64,000 nucleotides of DNA, from the NCBI RefSeq assembly GCF_000003815.2, contig NC_049987.1:9195100-9259099 (forward strand), in the 5' to 3' direction. The notes beneath the pieces are model-generated. The model saw nothing but the letters and a program-made list of their open reading frames with translations, searched no databases and was not told the DNA's origin. This stretch comes from Branchiostoma floridae (Eukaryota; Chordata; Leptocardii; Amphioxiformes; Branchiostomatidae). This document shows positions 1 to 12,800 of this stretch, piece after piece; within the stretch, counting starts at the first letter, position 1, and the number at the start of each line of letters is the position of its first letter. A program made the translations under genes and the position numbers.

Positions 1-1164
1 GAATCAAACGTGGCATTTAAGTCGTCATCTCAAAGTGTCATCACAAAGTCTATGAAGGCAGCACTGAAGCTTGTTATTAGACGTCAACAGAACTTACATT
101 AGGATGCAGTGCAGTTTGTCTGTACATGTCTGATATCCCGTATTTCTTGGATGATATCCAGCTTATACAGCAGTGTTTGTGGCTTTTCATGCATGGCATT
201 TGCAGCTCCCTGGTGTGATTTTAAAAGGTCATGCAAATGCACCCAACAGTGTTAGGCAGTCTATAAAGAATGTGAAATGAATAACCCTAAAACTAGTTTA
301 GCCCCCTGCTTACATTTATAATTTGATCAGATACTGTAGATACTAGATGATGTAGGAGAATGCAGATTATTATATTGTGTAATCATCAGAAGTTATGATG
401 GAAAAGTACCTAAACATTTAATTTAGATCATCTTATGTATAAGTTTTCAAGCTGCCCTTTTAACACAGTGACTGTATATCCTGATGAATGGACCCGTTCC
501 CTGTATTTCACTTTCCCAGCCATCGCATTTAAGTGATAGATATCTAGCACATTCAAATGTGTCCAAGTTGGTGCATTTTGTACGAACTGCATTCATGTTT
601 GTACTGCAGAACTTGAAATCATCCAGGGTTGACTCCCTTGGTTTTGGGGAAGAAATATATGAACTAGATGCTAGTGTGAGAATACAAGATGAATTGTGTG
701 AGTGAGTCTATCGCGGCTGACATCTGAAGTAATCTGTGAATGTTGAGAGAGCAGCGAGATAGACAACAGCAGGGGTAGACTGGTGGATTTAGTTGGGATC
801 AGGGGTTCAGGGAGCAACTGAGCTATACATGTATCACTGCTACTGTGCCTATTCTGGGTCATTTGTATGGGAGAGATCATGCTGAAAATTCCAGTAAGAT
901 GTTCACTCCATGCACTTGTCAGGAAAGCTGCTGATTTCTACCAAAAGATATTGAAACTTTGGTGGAACTTATTACTTTTATGCCATTTATTTTTGAACAG
1001 CCTTTGTGGAAATTTGAAAGGGGGTGGAATCTAGGTGTTAGATGTCAATGCCCTGTCGTGCGCGGCTTTCAGATCGGATATAACTTGTCATCAACTGTTT
1101 CATTTTATGACCTGAGTCAACCTTCATGCATCCTAGTTCATGTTATGTATGTGATATTGTACAA

Positions 1165-1425
1165 TGTACCTCCTACTTTTGCCCTTTCTATATTGAACAT
1201 GCTATCCTAGCTTACAGTCAACTCAGGCCATCACAGAACTCACCGTGCATAAAGTACATGGTAGGGATGTACATATAGTGTTCATGTGTTAATGTGGTTG
1301 TACTTCCTACTTTTACCCTTTCTATATTGAACATGCTACCCTACCTTACAGTCAACTCAGGCCATCTCAGAACTCACCATGCATTAAGTACATGGCAGGG
1401 ATGTACATGTAGTGTTAATGTGGTT
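1165..1425. repeat. Two-copy direct duplication, offset 134 bp
   Basis: Two copies of a block containing CCCTTTCTATATTGAACATG begin at 1182 and 1316, an offset of 134 bp. They remain alike through the segment AGTCAACTCAGGCCATC and beyond, with scattered substitutions. It is a local tandem duplication with no coding content. Confidence 0.8.
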
Positions 1426-1580
1426 CTATACCAGATGTGACAGATGTTAATTTTTGAACGCGGTGGGCCAAATTTGTTGGCAATGTGACATTCTATCGAA
1501 TGTCACCAAGGACGTTTGAGCATACATATTCAGGGCTCAACCCACAAAGTACATATTCAGGGCTCAACCCACAATGTACC

Positions 1581-1727
1581 AGGATATATGAGAATCTTTT
1601 TTACAGAACCAGCAGGTACTTAACATTGCTTACGTTCCAATGTCACTCAGACACCTTCGTCAGAGCTCCCTTCTGCTGAGTTCAGTAAGTACCTGCTGGT
1701 TGTATAAGAAGTTTTCTCATATATCCT
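1581..1727. mobile_element. Short inverted-repeat (fold-back/MITE-like) element
   Basis: The left arm 1581-1622 and right arm 1686-1727 are near-perfect reverse complements of about 42 bp, starting AGGATATATGAGAA and ending CCAGCAGGTACTTA. They enclose a loop of about 63 bp. The shape fits a miniature inverted-repeat transposon, but no clear target-site duplication was seen. Confidence 0.7.
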
Positions 1728-3897
1728 ATATTCTACCAACATGATGAAACTGTTTGGGGTACAATGTACCACCTGTGTATGTGGGTAGGTGTAGGTAAAA
1801 GTACAATGTCATGTATCTACCCGCACCTTACCTGCCCAGGTCCATTATGAAATAGTCCACCACTAGGACGACATAAACCATTAGGTAGGCTCCCAAATGC
1901 CTGATATTTTTCACAGTAATATGCTTTAATTCAGCGCATTACAAGATTCAAAATGGTACTGATTGGAACAACTTCAAAACACAGTGACAGTTGGAGGAAA
2001 AGAGATGTTCAGTGTAAAAGAATTTGGTGCTGGTAAAAGTTGTCTGGTGCAGGCATTAGTGAAAAAAAGAAGTATTTCCAGCCCCAATATTGCAGCAAGA
2101 TGACAATTAACATTATTAGTAGGTCTTACAGACAGGTAGTTTATGTCTTTGATATGTACTTAAGGTAATTTGTATTACCTAGAAGTTGCAAACAATCATG
2201 TAATCTTTGATAGAGGATACAGCACCCAGAATGAGGTTAATACATTGAGGTTGATGACCTCATAGATGAGTTCAGTGACCTTCAGGTCGGGTTACAGATG
2301 AGATGGAATTAGGTGGCAATCATGATATTAGGGAGTGAATATTAAGTACTTTGCAATCATTAACATGAAGCTATGTGATGATTACATGAGTTTGATGGAT
2401 GACAGATGCTAGTTCTGTATCATTGAGGGCAGTGCTGATGTGAAAGAGGACAGTGCGCCCTTTGAAAATTGTGATTGAGGCAATTCGAATCTACATTCTG
2501 CAGTACTTAATTGTGAATTGATACGACAATCAGAGTAATCAAAGTGAAAGGCATACAATAAAATAAAAGCATGATGAAATTGTAGATGAGAATACTGAAT
2601 GACTTACATCCTTATGGCCTACTTAGACTACTCTGAAAAGGCTCAGCAGTGAGCATGCAGTATGCAACAGCACAAAGGAAAAGGGCATACTGGCCCTAAC
2701 CAGGAAAATTAGATGATATCAAGAGTCTTCCAAACAGGTCACGTGAGATTATTTCAGTTTGTCCCAGCCCAATGCAATCATTTTACTAGAGCCTGACTGT
2801 ACAACACCTCACCTTTGTCCCACTTTGGCTCATCTCTGGTGACAGAATCCATGATGAAGTAGAATTCATGATAATATTATTACAATTTTGAAAAGTTTAA
2901 AAAGTACAATCATTCTTTATTCGAGAAAGTACAGCAGCCTTTCCACATAGAGTGAGACAGAGTCATTTTGGGTTTGGTTGCATGTTTTGAACAGAAGTAG
3001 AATTTTGTACAAGGCTAGTGATGTATGATACAGTGATACTAGTAAGGAAGGGTCAGACAGGTGAGTTATAGGCCTTGTCCAGACTAGTCCCACATGGCTC
3101 TTGGGAGGATCTACCGTCCATTCATCTGTCTGCTAAGGTCACTGACCGCAGGGGTTGAACCAAGAAGGTTATCACTGCTTCAAGTTTCATGACTCTTTTA
3201 TCATGAGCTTTGGGTTTAGTAGAATCTTGGGGGAATGGCAGATCTGTATCTGTGCATGCTGGGTTCCAAGTCTCTGTTCTTCTCAATATGTCATAGTAGG
3301 AATGTAATACCACTTTGTTGATAATAAAAAAATTATGTATTTCAATATTCACAGTAACGTGCCTTACACCCTAATCCCCTTCCTACTGAAAAGTTACCGC
3401 TTGGTAACATGTCAGAGGAAGAGAACTATAACAACTACTTTTTTTTGACATCAACTGTCACGATTTTCCTGTTGATCATTTTTAGTCTGCAATGCCATCC
3501 TGACTTGACTGACAAACTGACTGTAATCAGTAAATAATTGTCATTCAATGAAAACTTCCGCCGTCAATTTTTATGAATGATGTATCTGATCTACATATAG
3601 AGATATCAGTCCTAAAATCTCTACTTTCTACCTGGAGCATAGGAGTGATTTTCAACATTTGGAAAGTCATCATCATCATTGAAATAACAAACACTCTGAG
3701 AAATGTAGAAGATTTCTGTAGTATCATTAATTTACCTTTGCACTATACTCTGTATCAGTAGGAAAGCTATAGTCTAGATCTGCTTGGTTGTTTGTAGAGA
3801 TTTGATTTTGAGTTGATTACTTTTTGGCGATGCCTCAAGTGTGGAGCCATTTTGTTATCCAATTTTGTTCTTGCCTGATTTGCTATCTCTGACACAG

Positions 3898-6800
3898 ACA
3901 GTGACGACATGAACAGCAGCCTCAGCATGTCCTGGGGGTCCAGCGTGAGCCGGCTGTTCCGGACAGAACTAATCAAAGGTTTACTGTCCTGTTTCTTTCC
4001 TGCTTAGCATTCTTTTCAAAACTTCTGTTTTTTTATATCTCTTCTTCTTTACATTTTGTTGCTTCACTAATAATAAAAGCTGCTTTGTTTGGCTTGAAGT
4101 GGCGCTTCTGCTTCTGAAGAAGGTAAAATGACAAAAAATAACAGCGATGACAAAGCCTTACAAGTAAGTATGCAGCTGACAAAAAAGCAGCAAAGAAAAG
4201 TTTCATCCTTTCCTGCTCCAGCTGAAAACATTGTATACGTTTTGCAATGTTTATGCCAAAAACTTAACCAGGTTAGGTAACACATCACAGTGGCTTAATG
4301 CAGGAGGTAGTTTAGAATGAAATACTTGTCTACCTCACACAATACAGCAGAAAAAAGGATTTTCAATGATCGGGACCGGTCAGAAAATCATGACGTTCAC
4401 ATACACCATGACGTTTATGCATGAATGTGTCTCTCCCTCGCAGCTGAGGCCATGTTGCGCCGACAGAGAAGTAGTAGCACCTCCAGTGTCGGCAGCCAGT
4501 CTCCCAAGGTTACCCCCAAATGTGCGGGGACAGACCCCCATGTAGCCTCCCACAAATGTCCGGGCAGAGACTCACCCAAAGGTGGCTGTTCTGCCTCATG
4601 TTCATCCCCCCTCTTTCCTCAGATTAGTGTATACGAACACTCCAAATAACTTCACCATTAAATTCCTGTACTACAGCTAGGATAGAGGCAACCAGTCGAT
4701 CACCCCCCCCCCTCCCCTCTAAAAGGCTGAACTGCAACAGTGTATAATGCAGTAGCAAAGTGATATACAAAATGTACATTGTGTGTAGCATAGATGTGTA
4801 GTGTCACCAAACATCTAACTGTAACACGATCTTACATCTTTCCTGATATGTAACTATATTTAGCCCAATTTCAGACAGTTCTTTCAGACATAGATAGGTT
4901 TCTCTCCCCTTATATTGCAGTTTTTTCACATTAACTGCACAGGCATATATGTTTAAAGCACTCCTTATGCAGTACAGAATAATATCTGCAGCCTACAGTC
5001 TTTATCACCAGATCCTGTAATTTTGTCGGCATCTTTTTTTAATATCACTGACTGCTCATTATCATTTCCCCAGCAAATGCACTGTCACACATATATTTGT
5101 TTGGTAGTTTATAATGTGCTCGTTTTGTCATATGCACTTTTTAAATGTAAAATGGTGTTTCTTGCAGGTATGTACAATGACAATTCTTTTCTTGCTTGAC
5201 AACATTGGATCATATATACATTGTATATATATATTGTTTTATGAGAAAAGCAAATTTTGAATGCAGACACTGCCAGAACAGTGCAAAATGTCAATTGATT
5301 GTCCAAACTTTGCTAACCGTGTTGCCTCTCTTGCTATGATTGTACTGAAAACGAATCTACAAAGCTGCATTGTGTGTTTGTTGCTGCCAAGTGAAGAAAA
5401 GACAGCAGAGACCGCAAGGCTTGTGCAAAGCCTCCCTCCTTGGTGCAGATAGCTTTCCTCACCTGTACTGAGTTGACCTGCATGTTGTCTCCTTGCAGCT
5501 GACAGTAAGGACGGCTCGTTCAGCCGCTCACGAAGCTCCAGCATGTCCAGTCTGGAGAACGTGAGCGCGGAGGGCATCAACTGCCTGTCCTTCACAGAAT
5601 CTTACACCAGGAAGACAGGTAGGGGCTCTGAGGATCCAGGCATTCCAATTGTTGCCTGCATAACGCTGTTGCTACATTTTATTTTGCATTAGTTTGACTT
5701 TTTGTTTTGTTTTGTTCAAGGGGTATCTTACTTGACTGTGATACGTTAGCAGCGCCGCTGCATTTGCAATTGGATTTGTGTTGCTCTTGACTTTGTGATG
5801 GGAATATCATGCAAAATGTATAAGTATGACTAAAGCTGTTAGACAGCAAAACACCCAAAGTGTTAAAAGATTTGTTCTTTATCTATGAAATTTGTGGGGC
5901 AAATACTGAAATAGCTCAGCCACAGCTTTAGTGAGATACCCCCTTTAACCATAGAGCTGATGGTATAGAAGTTTTCAAGGTTTGACAGAAATTGTTTTGA
6001 ATATACCACAAAATTCAGTTTATTTCTACTATAAATGCACCAGCTTTTAAGTTAAACCATTCAGATTTTTTTTTTACATTGTGAGTCATAACGTAGTCTA
6101 CATTGAAAAATTATACAGAATCTACTGCAGGTATTCAGTACATAAAGTGAACATGAAAATAGATACTAATGGTGACTTTGTCAAAAATGTGAGCCTCATG
6201 ATTTAAGCCCTATACAGTCATTTATACCAAACATAGTTTCACAGCACAAAGATAGGTTTTTTATCTTTAATCTGTGCTGTCAAACCCCTATGCATCAAAG
6301 ATAGTTTTCACAAAACAAACTAACTTAAAGGTAGCTTTCACCTTTAACCTATGCTGTCATCTTGGTTCCACCCACAATGCACTGGCTCATTCCAGGGCCT
6401 TCGAAATCTCGTCACCGGAGGCCAAGTAAAGAGCAGCAGCATGCGACACCGGCTTTCTTCCCCACCCCCACCACTTACATGGTGACACCTGAACATAGTG
6501 AGGCCTTTGACCACCACAAACGGAAAGCCCAACAGACATATTCCTTAGGTATCCGCAGCAAACTCTGACCACAATAGCTCTCTCAAAATTCCAGTTGACC
6601 TTAAGTACGTCAAATCATCTGATAGTCGTTGTTGCAAGACAAATTTCATAAGCAGGCCTTTGTTTCAAAAATGAGAATAAATTCTGATCATCTACTCATA
6701 ATGTTATCATGGCCCTTGTCATGAGGCAAACTCATTATGTTATTAACTACAATATTCTCCAATTTGTTTGGCATCTCCAGTCAGACTTGCAGCAATGATG

Positions 6801-9800
6801 TAACATGTGATTACTGCTCATCTAATACAGACCAATCTTCTAGACCAATCTCTGCAAATCTAAAAAAACTCTCTGCAAGCTAACCTTGCTGCTGCAAGGT
6901 TGATAAATAGCCTGCTTGTAGACTGAAGAGGGCAAATTCCTTCAACCCAGAACTAAAAACCTTTTAAAGTCTTTCCTGACATGACTGCTGCCAATAAAAC
7001 TTCCTTGTAGCCTCCTCAACAATGCAATCACTACACAACTGCACAAAACAGCAAAATTGTGCTTTCTTCTCAAGTGGTCTGATAGATTCACCTGTCGTTT
7101 CCCCCACAGACCCTGTGACATCCCCATGCCTTTGGGTAGGCACAACCCTGGGGTCCGTGCTAGTCATCGTGTTGAACCTTCCACCCCAGGGGGACCAGCG
7201 CCTGACCCAGCCAGTTATCGTTTCCCCCAGTGGTAAGTACTTGCCATGTTCCATAACCACTGCTTGGTCACTTTTGGTGCACATGTATGTTATGTTTGGA
7301 TACCGGTGGCACATTGCTTAAGAAAAGGGGAGAAAGCACCACTGTCACATGATGCATTGCTACTATCTTAAGTGCTATAAATTGTCAGTTTCTGTCAAAG
7401 GTTTTAATGATTGAATGACAAGCCAAAACATTTGTATGGATAGCATAAATGCCAGTGTGTCTTTATATTTAGAGACTTATGATTGAAAACCTGAAACAAT
7501 GATAATTATGTACACTACTGAGAAGTTTAGCATATAAGTGGAATGGAAAAAAAGTATCAGAAATGACCTGAATGGAGAAAATGACAATAGAAAGGGAATA
7601 TCTTTTTGCAGTGTTGAAATTTCTATGACTCATGAGTGATGTAAAATATCCATTTGTCAGCACATGTGGTGAAAGGTTATGGCAGGATTACCATAATTTG
7701 CCAGAGGATGGGAAGATGTTAGAACTGACTGAAGAAATTTTACTTTAAGCAAAAAATGAAAAGTCTGTCCTTTTGAACATCTTCCAAAGACTTGTAACCA
7801 CACTTTTTTATATGCAAGCATATGTATTTTGAATTATGCAATTGTTTGAGCATTCTGTTGCTCAATAATAGTTTTGAAAAATGAGAAAAGACTTGGAAAT
7901 TGTTCGCAGCTTGTATGAATACCCATACCCTACACTGCTTTCAGCATTCCTGCAAACAAACCGTGGTACATGCATGATGCATGACTTATCACAATAAACT
8001 TGGTAGCCATTTCCTTGATTCCTGCATCACCTGAGCATGAGATCTTCTTTTGATCAGTCACAATTTCTTCACACTNNNNNNNNNNNNNNNNNNNNNNNNN
8101 NNNNNNNNNNNNNNNNNNNNNNNNNNNNNNNNNNNNNNNNNNNNNNNNNNNNNNNNNNNNNNNNNNNNNNNNNNNGTTTTTCAGGGAAGCAGGTTTGTGG
8201 TGCCTGGAAGATGATATGCATGGTCCTTTTCCCCTCCCCTTACCTCTCTCCCCCGCCGTGGTGGTTCTAGGTCCCATGGGCGCAGCAGCATTCGGCGACC
8301 TCCAGTCGCAAATGCTGATGTGCGTTGGTCACCCCTCAGGCACGATCCTGCGGCTCAAGGGCGCCATCCTCGCCATGTCGTTCCTGGACTGTAACGGCAT
8401 GACCATCCCACCCCTCTTCGCCAAGTGGGAGGATCCCAAGAAGAAGGACGAGAACAGGGAGACCAAGGATGGACAGTCCATGAATCAGAGAAGTGAGGGT
8501 TTCGTATCTGCTGGCACTTTTCTTCATTCCAAAGAACAAACATGGTTCTGTCACTAGTGTCAGTTCAAATTGCAATCAGAGTGTATGATTTTTAAATATT
8601 TGCTTTCACTTAAAAGACAGAACTTTTCAACTTTGATTCATGTCACTTTAAAGATAGACATGAAACGTTATAAATGTATAGCTATACCTCCTTAATACAT
8701 TCTTAGCATGGTGATCAGGACCTTGTCCACAGAGACTCTGATCACAATCTCAGTAGAATTGGCTGTTATGCCACATAGCAAGCTATATCCTGACACATAC
8801 ATTTACACAGAAGTATGAATGTGAATTGCCCTTAAAGGTATATTGCTTATGACTAATTATGTTTTAGATCTAAATGTATCCTTTCCCATACAATACTCTT
8901 ACTACATAAGAACTGAAAGCCTATGTCTTCTTGCCTTTCCCCAGGAGGATGGCAGCAGTTGCAGCATCTACACCGGCAGAAAGCCCCGTCCTCCCCCACA
9001 ACAGAGACCATCTCAGACAGACAATTTGTTGTCATATGTTCAGAGAAACAAGCCAAGGTAAGTTACATTGCTTACATCTAGTAATGACTTGACTATATCT
9101 GCTGATAACACAAACTGGTATGGAGTTATTCTTACAGATAGCTATAGAATAGTTACAGTAATATCTTACCCTAAAGAAATTGAAAACACAATGTTGTATT
9201 CTAACTCAGTCTACTTCTTCTTTGATCCGAATAGCACTGTGTAGCCATAGGTTATTTACTTGTAAGTGTTGTACAGCTAGTTTATGAGTGTGTATCACAT
9301 CACCATTTACACAATTACAGTTTTACAGTGTTCATGAAGGTGTATTACTAAGTTTTCCACTTTTGAAACATTCATGATTTGTTGTTTCTTTGTCTTTCAG
9401 GTTATTTCTCTCCCGTCCCAAACATGTGCATACAAGCTCAACATTACAGAAACGTCCTTTGTGTGCAAAGCTGATGTAGTTAGTATAGCAAGTGAGTATG
9501 TCTATACATAGTGCTTCATCACAATTAATGTTTTGGAGGCTATTTTGATTCATTTGAAAAGTTGAAGGGGCAATGAGGAAAATTATATCAACTTCCCCCT
9601 TTGCTTCTCTTCACTTCTGATTTGTTAGGTAAAATATTGCTGGCTCCTTCTACTAAGTTGTAGTTATCAATAAAACTTGAGGGTGCCAATTTTCAACTTT
9701 TTAATTTTTTCCTGTTTTTATATAAATGTACACATTTGTTGTAACTTGTATGTCTGTCTCTGTGCACCATACGCTGAAGTACTGCTTCCATGATGTCTGC

Positions 9801-12800
9801 AGATCGTCCAGATCTCTGCCATTTTTCTGACTTCATCATTGTGATTGCCCAGCGCTGTATCATTGTGATTTCACAGCGCTGTATACTGTGTTCCTTTGCC
9901 TCTCAACAGCCATGTATTGCCAATCATGTGTCTGTTTGTCTCTACATTACTTCTCTAAATGTTAGTCAATGAACCATTTCAAACTGTGCAACACATGTAG
10001 GTATGTCTGCATATATATGTAAAGGGATGCCACAAAGGGTGAAAAGAAAGACAGAACTTTTGGTTGTCTTTTGATGTACTGTTCTGATGGCACATGCTTT
10101 GAGATGTTGTACACCATTGTCATCAGTTCCTGACAGACATCTATGTCAGTACAGAGGTTTCTGTGTCTGGATTTTCCCTAATTCTCTCTCTCTTCTCTCA
10201 ATGACACTGACAACACTGTCCACGGTACTGAATCACAATTACACTGACAAAACTGTTTATGGCACTGCATGACAGTCACACTGACACTGTTCATGGTACT
10301 GAATGACTGTTGCACCGACAACACTGCCATCGGTACCGAATGACAATCACACTGACACTGTCCATGGTACCGAATGACAGTCACACTGACACTGTCCATG
10401 GTACTGAATGACAGTCACACTGACAACACTGCCCATGGTACTGAATGATATTTACACTGGCAACACAGTCTATGGTACGGAATGACATTTACACTGAAAA
10501 CACAGCCCATGGTACTGACTGACAGTCACACTGACACTGTCTTTGGTACTGAATGACTGTTGCACCGACAACACTGCCATCGGTACCGAATGACAATCAC
10601 ACTGACACTGTCCATGGTACCGAATGACAGTCACACTGACAGTGTCCATGGTACTGAATGACAGTCACACTGACAACACTGTCCATGGTACTGAATGACA
10701 GTCACACTGACAACACTGCCCATGGTACTGAATGATATTTACACTGGCAACACAGTCTATGGTACTGAATGACATTTACACTGAAAACACAGCCCATGGT
10801 ACTGACTGACAGTTGCACTGACAACACTGTCCTTGGTACCAAATGGCAGTCACACTGACACTGTCCATGGTACCGAATGACAGTCACACTGACACTGTCC
10901 ATGGTACTGAATGGCAGTCACACTGACACTGTCCATGGTACCGAATGACAGTCACACTGACACTGTCCATGGTACTGAATGGCAGTCACACTGACACTGT
11001 CCATGGTACTGAATGGCAGTCACACTGACACTGTCCATGGTACCGAATGACAATCACACTGACACTGTCCATGGTTCTGAAGGACATTTATGCTGACAGC
11101 ACTGGCAATTCCAATCACACTGACAGCACTGCCCATGGTACTGAATGACAAAAGCACTGACGCTCTCCTTGGTATTGAACGACAGTCGGACAGACAACAC
11201 TGTATTTGGATGTTAAAGTAAAACAAAAGCCTCCTCAGATGCACTGAAGTCAACTTGTGACAGATGCAGACTTACCCACACATGCACAATGCTGCACACA
11301 CTCGCACACATTCCCAAGACATCCGACAGTACCACATTTCTACCTTTATTCCCTTACTACTTACCTGTCTATCCCTCTCTGCTCCTCCAGAACATCAGAG
11401 CAAGGTTGGCCACTCTACTAATCTAACCAAGAAAAAGGTTAGAAATGGTTAGTATGATTCACACCAGCTGCTTCAGGTCTTCAACATTTCATCCTGCAGT
11501 TGCCAGCATTACTTTTTAACCTCCTGTTACAGTAGTTTTTGAGCTGTTGTTGGCTTGGTGTTGTCTTGTGAGTGGCCCTTGCAGTTTGTAGTTGTGGCAT
11601 GTTGTTCATCTTCTGTTTGCTTTTAGGTGCTATGGTTCCTGTCAGAGCGTACTTTGATATTAACGTATGATAACTTGAGCTGATTTTTTACTTCACAATC
11701 ACAATATGTCATGATAATTATAGTTCATGTCATGGCATTGCCATTGTTTATCCTACAAAGATTCACTATGTATCCCTTTGCAATGAAGTGAACTTTGGAA
11801 GAGTGTTCATATTCAAGTTGATTTAACCAGTGCAAGATATTCCCTGGAAGAAAACAGCAAGCATTGTATGCTTGTAGCGTGAGAAACACAGAAGTTTGGG
11901 GTGTCTGCCTTGTTGGTTTGAGGTGTGAATGACAATTGTATCTCACACACCATAGCTTATACCTATGGGAGGCTTGTGTGAATGAAATCTTGCACACTTG
12001 GTCCAGTCCATCAGTGCCTTGTCTCACACCACATGATTCCCCTGTGCATGTGGTGTACTACTTACAACACTTCCAACATCCTTCCTTCTCCTTCTCCCTC
12101 TCCTTCACTGTTAATCCTGGACCAGCTCCCGGGCTCTGCTGTGCCTTGGACAGGGTCACATCCAAAGTTAAAAAAGGTCAGATTGTTTCCTCTTGTCACT
12201 GACGAAAGACATGAGATGGTTGTCAGAAACGCCTGACCGTTTCCAAAATCATATCCAGTTGCTTGAGTAACTTCTCTTTGGCGTATCTTATTACCTGGAT
12301 GTCTAACCTTCATCAACGTATCAGATGTTTCCTCTTGGACTGAATATGAAATGAGCACAAAAAATTATTTTTCGCAGAAAATACAACTAGTAAATCTTCT
12401 AGAAGATGTTTGTGTTTGTGGGATGCCTTAAGGGCCCAGTGTAGCATAGGGAGCTCTTATTGTATTCACATACAGGTTCAACCTCTTGACGAATCTTTTC
12501 TCCTGCATTCACCAAGCTGACAATATTTCTCATTCAATATTTCTGACAATATTTCTTATCCTCAGATTAATACATACAAGACACATCTGCTCACCATGCT
12601 AGTAACTATGCTAACTAGCTTGATGTATTTCATGACATGGCTTTGCAAGGCTGTTGAGATGGCAAAACTGCATTAGAAAAAAATAATGCATTCTATATCA
12701 TTTTGTAACTGAACATTTCTAGTAATGTGCTTTGCTTGTTATGGTTCGTCATTCTTACCCATGAGCTATCAGTATTGCTTTAATCTCAGGTGTCTGTGGT

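Larger units (their letters stand above)
1..3897. other. Non-coding DNA upstream of the first visible tomosyn exon
   Basis: No exon could be supported here. Because the exon at 3898 begins in phase 1 and continues an open protein, this stretch is most likely an intron of tomosyn. It holds a direct duplication (about 1165-1425), a short tandem repeat near 1525-1580 and an inverted-repeat element (1581-1727), listed separately. Around 1795-2100 there are degraded pieces resembling the dyad-rich element at 54726-55058. Confidence 0.5.

Noticed and set aside
4100-4122. Micro-exon of tomosyn between the first two accepted exons
   Set aside because: Flanked by AG and GT, but the polypyrimidine tract is poor, the 23 nt length would break the phase between neighbouring exons, and the accepted exons already join in frame.
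10195-11200. Coding repeat protein (minus-strand frames rich in SVSVTV, CQCDCH)
   Set aside because: The frames exist only because the minisatellite unit lacks stops; different units shift frame and no splice sites fit.
11391-11450. Extra tomosyn exon after TCTGCTCCTCCAG
   Set aside because: The acceptor looks good but the phase needed after 9491 meets a TAA within 12 codons; exon 13327 already joins correctly.
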